From a bacterium (GTDB lineage Bacteria; Armatimonadota; Zipacnadia; Zipacnadales; Zipacnadaceae), in contig JAUVXR010000007.1 of assembly GCA_030603495.1 (NCBI GenBank), positions 1 through 64,000 on the forward strand: a stretch of 64,000 nt of DNA. The letters run 5' to 3'. Each line of letters starts with the position of its first letter. Position 1 is the first letter of the stretch. A program made the position numbers and the translations under genes. This document shows, piece by piece, positions 58,076 through 64,000 of the stretch. The notes beneath the pieces are model-generated. The model was not told the origin of the DNA and made no database searches. It was given only the letters and a program-made list of their open reading frames with translations.

Positions 58076-59092
58076 ATGACTAACCAAAGCGCGCCAACAG
58101 AGAGGGTCTGTCCGGCAGCGGAGAGTCCGTGGCAGGAGTTGTTCGTGCCTGTAGAGCAACAGCTTGCTCAGGCCGAGCGGGTGCTGGCGGAGATGGTGGA
58201 GAGTCGCTCGCCCGCGGCCCGAGATGTGATCAATTCCACCATCGGCTCCGGCGGCAAGCGGCTGCGGCCAGCGCTGGTGCTGCTGTGTGCGGACGCGTGC
58301 GGGGAGTGCGCTGAGCAGGCGGTGCACCTGGCGGCGACGGTGGAGCTGTTGCACTCCGGCTCGCTGCTCCATGACGATGTCTTTGACAGCTCCCCAACCC
58401 AGCGGGGCAACGAGTCGGCGGGGCGCAGATGGGGGACCCCGGCGGCAGTTCTGGTGGGCGACTTCATGGCTGCCGCGGTCTACCAACACCTGTCGGTTCA
58501 CGGTGACAATGGCGCAATGGGGATTTTAGCTGAGACGGTAATTGAGATGTGCCAGGCAGAACTGCTCAACCCGGAGTGGGGCAGCGAGATTGATGAAGCC
58601 ACCTATCTGGAGACCATCTCTGGGAAGACTGCCGCACTATTCTCGGCAAGCTGCCGCCTGGGTGCTGTGGCCGCTGGTGCATCGGCCGACGTTCAGTCTG
58701 CGCTGACCGCGTACGGGCAGAATCTGGGCATGGCCTTCCAGATTACCGATGATTTGCTCGATCTGTACGGCGACCCCGAGAAGTTGGGGAAGTCGGTCGG
58801 CCAGGACCAGGCCCGGGGCCTGCTGACTCTAGCGGTCATTCGTGGGTTGGAAGTTGATGATAGCGGGGAGATCGCCGGAATGACGGCTAGCCTCGCGGAT
58901 GGCACGGGGGATGGGCGGGTGGCAGCTCGGCTGGCCGAGCGGGTCGCGGAGGTAGGGGGGCGTCGCTACGCCGCCGACCGTGCCCGGGCCTTTGCAGCAG
59001 CAGCGACGCAGTACCTGGAAAGCCTGGCCGCTTCGCCCAGCAAGGACTCGCTCCTGGCGATGCCTGAGCAGATCCTGGGCCGCATTATGTAG
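58076..59092 (+). CDS. Polyprenyl diphosphate synthase
   Basis: 338 aa trans-prenyl transferase building the side chain of menaquinone or ubiquinone from IPP. First aspartate-rich motif in LLHDDVFDSSPTQRG (DDxxD), second in FQITDDLLDLYGDPEKLGK; GSGGKRLRPALVLL binds substrate. Residues before the first DDxxD decide chain length (octaprenyl/heptaprenyl cannot be told by eye). It follows nuoN by 26 nt, which suggests a link to quinone supply for complex I. Confidence 0.93.
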   Translation: MTNQSAPTERVCPAAESPWQELFVPVEQQLAQAERVLAEMVESRSPAARDVINSTIGSGGKRLRPALVLLCADACGECAEQAVHLAATVELLHSGSLLHDDVFDSSPTQRGNESAGRRWGTPAAVLVGDFMAAAVYQHLSVHGDNGAMGILAETVIEMCQAELLNPEWGSEIDEATYLETISGKTAALFSASCRLGAVAAGASADVQSALTAYGQNLGMAFQITDDLLDLYGDPEKLGKSVGQDQARGLLTLAVIRGLEVDDSGEIAGMTASLADGTGDGRVAARLAERVAEVGGRRYAADRARAFAAAATQYLESLAASPSKDSLLAMPEQILGRIM

Positions 59093-59337
59093 GCAGCCTG
59101 TGGAGTTAGCGCAACTCCGGTCGCGAGCGGTGCCTGTCGGTGTATTGTCGAAGAAAACCTGGCAGCAAGAGAAGGTTGCCTCGCCAGCAAAACAGAATAC
59201 GAATCCGAGGGAGGGGCTGGCGCGACCGGTCTGGTGCAGGGCAGGAGAGCGGATGATTGCTCCTGTGGGCCATGCATTTCCGCTGGAGTCGTTTGCAGAG
59301 ATCGTCTATTCCGTGGATGGAGGTTATCGCCACTACC

Positions 59338-60006
59338 ATGATCATCAGCGAAAGCAAGCCTCTTGAAGAAGTACTGGAAATGCTGGCGGGGTACGATAGC
59401 GTGTTTGTCGTCGGTTGCGGGGAATGTGCTACCGAGTGTCAGACCGGAGGCGAGTACGAGGTCAACGAGATTGGCAAAATGCTTACTGAGGCGGGCAAGA
59501 CCGTCACTGGGAGCCTGGTACCGGATGTCACGTGCCAGGTTCTCGACACTGGCCGTCTACTGCGTAAGAGCAAAGAAGCCGTCAGTCGCGCCGATGTTAT
59601 CCTTGTGATAGCGTGTGGTGGGGGCGCCCAAGCTGTGGCGGCATCCGTGGACAAACCCGTTGTCTCCGGTGTGGACACTTTATTCTTGGGTGACACCGTT
59701 CGCCACGGCCAGTTCTACGAGTGGTGTTCCGCCTGCGGTAGTTGCGTTCTTCACGAGTACGGCGGAATCTGTCCGGTCACGCGTTGTCCTAAGGGCCAGG
59801 TTCACGGACCGTGCGGTGGCACCACTGACGAGGGCAAGTGCGAGGTCAACTCGGAGAATGACTGTGTTTGGGTGCTTATCTGGGAGCGTCTGGATGAGAT
59901 CGGCGCCAACAAGGATGCGGTTGCCTCTGCTGCGCACGAACCCCGGGATTATAGTGTCCACCAACGGCCAGCCTCCCGCATCTTCGAGCCGCGGCGAACC
60001 AAGTAG
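59338..60006 (+). CDS. metV: MetV-like methylenetetrahydrofolate reductase partner (zinc/Fe-S protein)
   Basis: 222 aa. Matches the MetV/MTHFR C-terminal family of acetogens and methylotrophs: SVFVVGCGECATECQTGGEY (Cys-rich), VTGSLVPDVTCQVLDTGRLL, VILVIACGGGAQAVAASVD, then WCSACGSCVLHEYGGICPVT and RCPKGQVHGPCGGTTDEGKC. MetV forms a complex with MetF that reduces methylene-THF using ferredoxin or NADH. ATG 59338 was chosen for the family start, with GGAGG about 14 nt upstream. No metF adjacent. The preceding 245 bases hold nothing I recognise. Next upstream of the CODH region. Confidence 0.88.
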   Translation: MIISESKPLEEVLEMLAGYDSVFVVGCGECATECQTGGEYEVNEIGKMLTEAGKTVTGSLVPDVTCQVLDTGRLLRKSKEAVSRADVILVIACGGGAQAVAASVDKPVVSGVDTLFLGDTVRHGQFYEWCSACGSCVLHEYGGICPVTRCPKGQVHGPCGGTTDEGKCEVNSENDCVWVLIWERLDEIGANKDAVASAAHEPRDYSVHQRPASRIFEPRRTK

Positions 60007-60066
60007 CGATCGCATAGCCACCCTGGCCAGGCTGGCGCAAGGCTCCCATTGAGCACAATTTGTTGC

Positions 60067-60095
60067 TTGACAGAGGCCCGAGTTCAACATATAAT
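60067..60095 (+). promoter_or_regulatory. Exact-consensus promoter upstream of a predicted RNA
   Basis: TTGACA (60067-60072), 17-nt spacer, TATAAT (60090-60095): both hexamers and the spacer are ideal. Start expected at about 60102. Downstream is not a gene but a leader ending in a terminator at 60229-60254. Confidence 0.75.
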
Positions 60096-60101
60096 GTGCT
60101 A

Positions 60102-60254
60102 GCAGCCTTGCTATATGATTGACTCGGTCTACCAAGGACGACGTGGAGCGCTGTGTGGCTCTGATTCTGTACGGATAATGCCATAATATATGTAGCCTGG
60201 CTGGATTGTGTGGCTCAGATAGCAGCTTGGGAGCAATCTCGCTCCCCCTTTTTT
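60102..60254 (+). ncRNA. Predicted ~150-nt small RNA or attenuator leader upstream of cooS
   Basis: Bounded by the ideal promoter and an intrinsic terminator. Its 5' end can form a hairpin TAGCA-GCCT-TGCTA (60100-60113). The same TTGCTAT can instead pair with ATAGCAG at 60219-60225, because TAGCAGC occurs twice (60100 and 60220); this long-range pairing would close the molecule. A CCAAG (60132-60136) can pair with CTTGG (60226-60230), which would disturb the terminator's first bases. No known riboswitch or 6S/SRP core motif was recognised. The start codon of cooS is 240 nt further on. Confidence 0.55.
60229..60254 (+). terminator. Intrinsic terminator of the cooS upstream RNA
   Basis: GGGAGC (60229-60234), loop AATCTC, GCTCCC (60241-60246), CC and six T (60249-60254). 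A textbook rho-independent terminator. Confidence 0.8.
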
Positions 60255-60333
60255 GTCTGCGGGTTTACGACAGAGCGATGCTGTCTGCCTGACGCTACGC
60301 GATGACCGGCAGCCACAGGAAGAGCCCAATGCT

Positions 60334-60459
60334 ATGCAGCTACGTGAACGTGTCCACGAGATAGTGAAGAACAATCAGGGCGGAGGGCTCGTCATAACAA
60401 GGAGACTGCTAACGATGGTGTGCCTTGCACGTGGGTGCCATCACTGTTCGGCGCTATAA
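60334..60459 (+). CDS. Possible Cys/His-rich micro-ORF
   Basis: 41 codons (MQLRERVHEIVKNNQ...LLTMVCLARGCHHCSAL) ending 37 nt before cooS. AGGAAGAG lies about 13 nt upstream of the ATG. The tail CLARGCHHC could bind metal. Nothing else supports it: no homology recalled and no clear ribosome spacing. It fills part of the 240 bases between the predicted terminator and cooS that otherwise hold no gene. Confidence 0.25.
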   Translation: MQLRERVHEIVKNNQGGGLVITRRLLTMVCLARGCHHCSAL

Positions 60460-60496
60460 CCACCCTCGCATGACCAATAAGAAGGATTATGATACG

Positions 60497-62428
60497 ATGA
60501 AGGAACCCAGCAGGCGTTCAGTTGATTCAGCTGCTCAACAGATGATTGCCCGGGCTGCGGAGGACCAAGTGGATCTGGTTTGGGACCGGTACGAGGCGAT
60601 GCAGCCGCAGTGCGGTTTCGGCCAATTGGGGATATGCTGCCGCATCTGCCATATGGGTCCATGTCGGGTTGATCCGTTCGGTGATGGCCCCCAGGAGGGT
60701 GTCTGCGGGGCGGACGCCAATGCTATCGCCGCTCGTAACCTGGTGCGGATGATTGCCGCCGGAGCCGCCGCTCATTCCGACCACGGCCGGGATGTCGCCC
60801 TGGCACTGCTGGAGGCCGCGCGTAACCCCGATAGCGGTTACAAAATCCGGGATCCACAGAAGCTGGCGGTGATCGCCCAGGAATACGGACTGGACACGGA
60901 GGGCAAATCGGTGCCCGAAATCGCCGAGGCAGTGGCACAACAAGCGCTGGCCGAGTTTGGGCAGCAGGAGGGCGAGTTGAAGTTCGCACTTCGTGCCCCC
61001 GCGTCTCGGGTCAAGGTGTGGCGTGAGCGGGGGCTCATGCCCCGGGGGATAGACCGCGAAATTGTGGAGTTGATGCATCAGACTGCCATGGGTGTGGATG
61101 CTGACTACAGAAACATAATCAAGCAGGGCATGCGTGCAGCGCTGGCCGATGGTTGGGGCGGCTCGATGATTGCCACTGACTTGCAGGACGTTTTGTTCGG
61201 CTCGCCGCAGCCGATCCGTGCCAAGACCAACCTGGGCGTGTTGAAAGAGGATCATGTCAACATCGTGGTTCACGGTCATGAACCTGTCCTATCCGAGATG
61301 ATAGTCGAGGCGGCGCGGGATTCTGAGCTGCTTGCGCGCGCCCGAGAGCTGGGTGCAGATGGCATAAACCTGGCGGGCCAGTGTTGCACGGGCAACGAGC
61401 TGCTTATGCGCAAGGGCATTCCTTCCGCCGGGACTTTCCTGCATCAGGAGCTGGCCATAATGACCGGTGCAGTTGATGCCATGGTGGTGGATGTCCAGTG
61501 TGTTATGCCACGGCTTGCCGAGCTGACCCAGCGGTTTCACACGCAACTGTTGACCACTTCACGCAAGGCCAAGATTCCCCATGTGCAGCACCTGGAATTC
61601 CGGGAGGGTCAGGCGCTGACGACTGCGAAGGAAATCGTGTCAGTGGGCGTCGAGAACTTTGCCAACCGCAACGGTCAACGCGTCCAAATCCCGGCGGAAC
61701 AGATGGACCTGATCGCCGGCTTCACGGCAGAATATGTCAATACGCTGCTCGGTGGCCGCTTCCGGCCGTCTTATCGCCCGCTGAACGATGCGATTATGAC
61801 GGGGCGGATACGAGGAGTTGCCGGGGTAGTCGGCTGCGAGAATCCGCAGGTCCCGCAGGGCTCTGGCCACATCGCCATGAGCAAAGAACTTATCAAGAAT
61901 GATGTGCTGGTCGTCGTCACCGGCTGCTCGGCCCTGGCTGATGCCCGAGCGGGACTACTGTGCCCCGAGGCAGCGCTGGAATGGGCGGGCGAGGGTCTCA
62001 AGGAGGTCTGTGAAGCTATCGGGATGCCACCGGTCTTGCACGTTGGCTCCTGCGTGGATAACAGTCGCATTTTGATTGCCTGCACCAACATGGTGACGGA
62101 GGGCGGGCTGGGCGAGGACATAAGTGACTTGCCCGTGGCCGGCGCGGCGCCGGAGTGGATGTCAGAGAAGGCGATCACTATCGGATACTATGTGGTAGCA
62201 TCGGGCATCTACACGGTTTTTGGAACGCCACACAATGTGCTTGGGGCACCAGATTTGCACAAGCTGGTGGTGGACGAGCTTGAAGAGATGGTCGGGGCCC
62301 GCTTTGACTTCGAGCCCGACCCAATCAAGGCAGCGCACATGATGATTGCTCACATGGACAAAAAACGCGCTGCGCTGGGTCTGGACGAGATGATGTACGA
62401 GCAGGCAGCGCCGGTGGCCACCAGCTAG
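60497..62428 (+). CDS. cooS: Anaerobic carbon-monoxide dehydrogenase catalytic subunit
   Basis: Interconverts CO2 and CO for acetyl-CoA synthase and passes electrons to ferredoxin. 643 aa. The N-terminal cluster motif Cys39-x7-Cys47-Cys48-xx-Cys51-x4-Cys56 (CGFGQLGICCRICHMGPC) supplies the D and B [4Fe-4S] clusters, positions matching CooS. The C cluster (NiFe4S4) ligands lie in IVVHGHEPVLSE (His), GQCCTGNE, VVTGCSALADARAGLLCPEA and LHVGSCVDNSRIL. ATG 60497 has AAGGA upstream; ATG 60470 is an alternative. Next are an Fe-S protein and acsB, so this is the AcsA-type enzyme of the Wood-Ljungdahl pathway. Confidence 0.96.
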   Translation: MKEPSRRSVDSAAQQMIARAAEDQVDLVWDRYEAMQPQCGFGQLGICCRICHMGPCRVDPFGDGPQEGVCGADANAIAARNLVRMIAAGAAAHSDHGRDVALALLEAARNPDSGYKIRDPQKLAVIAQEYGLDTEGKSVPEIAEAVAQQALAEFGQQEGELKFALRAPASRVKVWRERGLMPRGIDREIVELMHQTAMGVDADYRNIIKQGMRAALADGWGGSMIATDLQDVLFGSPQPIRAKTNLGVLKEDHVNIVVHGHEPVLSEMIVEAARDSELLARARELGADGINLAGQCCTGNELLMRKGIPSAGTFLHQELAIMTGAVDAMVVDVQCVMPRLAELTQRFHTQLLTTSRKAKIPHVQHLEFREGQALTTAKEIVSVGVENFANRNGQRVQIPAEQMDLIAGFTAEYVNTLLGGRFRPSYRPLNDAIMTGRIRGVAGVVGCENPQVPQGSGHIAMSKELIKNDVLVVVTGCSALADARAGLLCPEAALEWAGEGLKEVCEAIGMPPVLHVGSCVDNSRILIACTNMVTEGGLGEDISDLPVAGAAPEWMSEKAITIGYYVVASGIYTVFGTPHNVLGAPDLHKLVVDELEEMVGARFDFEPDPIKAAHMMIAHMDKKRAALGLDEMMYEQAAPVATS

Positions 62429-62477
62429 TCTCGAGCGAGCTTCTAATTAGTCCTCCCAGGCAAAAAGAGGCAAGGCA

Positions 62478-63227
62478 ATGCCGCGAGTCATCATCGTAGA
62501 TGTCGAAAAATGTGTGGGCTGTCACAGTTGTGAGGTGGCTTGTGCTATAGCCCATTCGACAGCAAAGACGCTGGTCGAGGCGATGCAAGAGCAGCCACCG
62601 CCCCAGCCGAGTGTCGCGGTGGTGGCGGTTGGCGAGGCAGCGGTGCCGCTACAGTGTCGCCACTGCGAAGATGCGCCGTGCGTGCAGGTATGCCCAAGAG
62701 ATGCCTTGCAGCGCCCGGACCCTGAGGGGCCCGTACTAGTGGACCACGAGCTGTGCACGGGTTGCCAGGCGTGCGTCATTGTCTGTCCGTTCGGCATGAT
62801 TACAATGAGTAGTGACGGTAAGTCGGTAATCAAGTGCGATCTGTGCATCGAGCGGCTGGGTCGAGGTGAGCAGCCGGCATGTGTGGAGGCGTGCCCGACA
62901 GGGTCTCTACAATTGCTGGACACTGCCGACCCAGCGGCCCAGGAGCAGCGCCAAGCCGTCGAGGTCATTATGACAGCACCGGTGCAACAAGACACGCCGG
63001 GGGCTGGCGACCTGTCGGCAGGCGATACGGGGGGCGCAGACGGCCAGTGCAAGTTCTGTGGGGAGCTCGTCGCCCGCCCGGCGCGGATCAAGCGCCTGGC
63101 CGACGACCTGGGAATTGATGCTCAGGAGCTTTGCATCTGTCAGAAGTGCCGGCGAGCGAGATATTCCCAGCTTTTGTGCAAGTCAGAAGCCATGGGCAAT
63201 CCTGCCGACGGGCGGGGCGAGGCTTGA
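62478..63227 (+). CDS. CooF-like 4Fe-4S protein with C-terminal zinc ribbon
   Basis: 249 aa. Four Cys-rich Fe-S blocks: EKCVGCHSCEVACAIAH, QCRHCEDAPCVQVCPRDA, ELCTGCQACVIVCPFGM and KCDLCIERLGRGEQPACVEA with CPTG, giving up to four [4Fe-4S] clusters as in HycB/CooF electron carriers. After a Gln/Ala linker, the C-terminus has CKFCGELVARPARIKRLADD, then CICQKCRRARYS, a small metal-binding ribbon not usual in CooF. It probably shuttles electrons between CooS and acceptors such as ferredoxin or complex I. It starts 49 nt after cooS behind AGAGGCAAGG. Confidence 0.88.
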   Translation: MPRVIIVDVEKCVGCHSCEVACAIAHSTAKTLVEAMQEQPPPQPSVAVVAVGEAAVPLQCRHCEDAPCVQVCPRDALQRPDPEGPVLVDHELCTGCQACVIVCPFGMITMSSDGKSVIKCDLCIERLGRGEQPACVEACPTGSLQLLDTADPAAQEQRQAVEVIMTAPVQQDTPGAGDLSAGDTGGADGQCKFCGELVARPARIKRLADDLGIDAQELCICQKCRRARYSQLLCKSEAMGNPADGRGEA

Positions 63228-63307
63228 CTGGCAGCAGATGCGCGAGAGGGACTAATGCAGTTGATATCGGACACGAGCGTATGCGCTCTTGAGGAGGTCC
63301 GCCCGAG

Positions 63308-64000
63308 ATGTCCAAGCTGGTAGCAGCAGCCGCAGTACGAGGATCGCATGACGTAGTGAGCCGAGTTGATAAGCGGCTTACGCAGGCTCTGGAGAAGTTC
63401 GGTGAAGACCAGGAGGTCGGCTTCCCGGGAACTGCCTTTTACCTGCCGATGGCTTATGCGTTGCTCGGCGCCGAGGTGGAAACGCTCGGCGGGATACGCG
63501 AGGTGCTGGAGGAAACCAAGACCTTCCTGCATGAAGAGCCTACCGAGAAGCTCTGGCTGCCCTATTTGAGCAGTGCGCTAGACTCGGGGATCGCGACTCT
63601 GCTGGGGGAGGAGATGCTGGCCGCGCTGCGCTACTTGTACGGCGAGGAGCCCCGCGAGGGCTGGCACGGCTTCATCTCCGACACGATACTGCGTAGCCTG
63701 GGGATTCAGTTGGTAGACGGCCGCCTGCCCGGCTTCGCGGCGATAGTCGGCGCTGCCCCTGACGTCGAAACGGCCGAATACATCATCCGGGAGCTGCAAA
63801 AGCGCAGCATTCTCACCTTCCTGATTGGCAACCACGAAGGCCAGACCATGCGCGACCAGCTCATCGAGGCGAACGTCCTGCCCGATGACATCATTGAGAA
63901 TCCGGCCAGTGGCTGGGATATATACATTGTGCCCCTGGGCCCGGATACCGAATCCATAATCTATGCCCTCAATTGGGCGATGCGCGGCGCGCTGACCTTT
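63308..64000 (+). CDS. acsB: CO-methylating acetyl-CoA synthase, N-terminal part
   Basis: Joins CO, a methyl group and CoA to acetyl-CoA. Cut by the right edge after 231 codons; the frame is open to the end. The N-terminal CODH-tunnel domain is visible: GFPGTAFYLPMAYALLGAEV, WLPYLSSALDSGIATLLGEE, LPGFAAIVGAAPDVETAEYI, then IYIVPLGPDTESIIYALNWA, which match AcsB 'GFAAIVGAAP' and neighbouring blocks. The A-cluster Cys and nickel domain lie beyond the window. ATG 63308 follows GAGGAGG. Together with cooS and metV it shows a bacterial Wood-Ljungdahl carbonyl branch. Confidence 0.93.
   Translation, partial: MSKLVAAAAVRGSHDVVSRVDKRLTQALEKFGEDQEVGFPGTAFYLPMAYALLGAEVETLGGIREVLEETKTFLHEEPTEKLWLPYLSSALDSGIATLLGEEMLAALRYLYGEEPREGWHGFISDTILRSLGIQLVDGRLPGFAAIVGAAPDVETAEYIIRELQKRSILTFLIGNHEGQTMRDQLIEANVLPDDIIENPASGWDIYIVPLGPDTESIIYALNWAMRGALTF

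Noticed and set aside
58051-59337. nuoEFG just beyond nuoN
   Set aside because: The next genes are polyprenyl synthase and metV; no NADH-binding or 51-kDa motif is found in any frame.
60102-60254. 6S RNA or SRP RNA
   Set aside because: I could not fold it into the long rod with central bubble of 6S, and the conserved SRP apical motif is missing. Size alone is not enough.
1-64000. tRNA or rRNA genes
   Set aside because: I looked in the intergenic gaps and saw no T-psi-C (GGTTCRA) plus acceptor-stem arrangement or rRNA motif. A tRNAscan-SE run would settle it.

Overview
This 64 kb window is one contiguous, gene-dense, GC-rich bacterial chromosome segment. It has about 57 intact or edge-truncated protein genes, a few decayed ones, and no rRNA, tRNA or CRISPR array that I could recognise. 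Lineage cannot be fixed by eye. The mix of sigma-54, an 11-subunit complex I without NuoEFG, Wood-Ljungdahl carbonyl-branch genes, DUF366 beside queE, many TIM-barrel/Gfo-Idh sugar genes and dispersed GACAGGCG...CGCCTGTC palindromes suggests an uncultured anaerobe of an Armatimonadota-, Hydrogenedentes- or Planctomycetes-like group. That is inference.

Layout. 0-5.7 kb: 3' end of rpoN, then leuC and leuD separated by a hypothetical gene and palindromic repeats, then two small proteins. 5.7-11.7 kb (minus strand): tyrS, a secreted proline-rich protein, a tightly coupled DUF366-queE-HgdB-like cluster, and pyk. 11.7-17.1 kb (plus): a small conserved protein coupled to an AMIN/phosphodiester-glycosidase protein, then a secreted six-hairpin glycosidase. 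17.1-28.9 kb (minus): envelope and regulatory genes (zinc-ribbon membrane protein, GHL10 glycosidase, ABC exporter, response regulator), then a sugar-catabolic island (xylB, cyclophilin-like, DUF1015, a frameshifted TIM-barrel isomerase, glycerate kinase, second TIM-barrel isomerase, iolB). D-lyxose isomerase is divergent at 29.1 kb. 30-37 kb (plus): PBP1A and PBP2 overlap, followed by an ECF sigma, its zinc anti-sigma and a repeat-containing secreted protein. 37-39 kb: FmdB-like and C4-zinc-ribbon genes flank a CIRCE-like operator; a peptidoglycan amidase follows. 39-47 kb: nfnA-nfnB, a glycosyltransferase, Gfo/Idh/MocA oxidoreductase, DegT aminotransferase, UroD-like protein, and between them a graveyard of broken genes (hexapeptide acyltransferase, IS1380 transposase, GntR regulator). 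47.4-58 kb: nuoABCDHIJKLMN. 58-64 kb: polyprenyl diphosphate synthase, metV, cooS, an Fe-S protein and the 5' part of acsB.

How it fits together. The last third reads as one energy module. CODH/ACS and MetV handle one-carbon units and CO. Fe-S proteins carry low-potential electrons. NfnAB can interconvert ferredoxin/NADH and NADPH. A complex I lacking the NADH-input module probably takes electrons from ferredoxin or another donor to a quinone whose side chain could come from the neighbouring prenyl synthase.

The most unusual signal is upstream of cooS. An exact TTGACA-N17-TATAAT promoter is followed about 130 nt later by an intrinsic terminator with no recognisable gene between them. This predicts a small RNA or attenuated leader with two mutually exclusive foldings, followed by a Cys/His-rich micro-ORF. 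Secondary points are the operon-embedded palindromic repeats, the DUF366-queE-dehydratase cluster, the CIRCE-like element, and the frameshifted isomerase.
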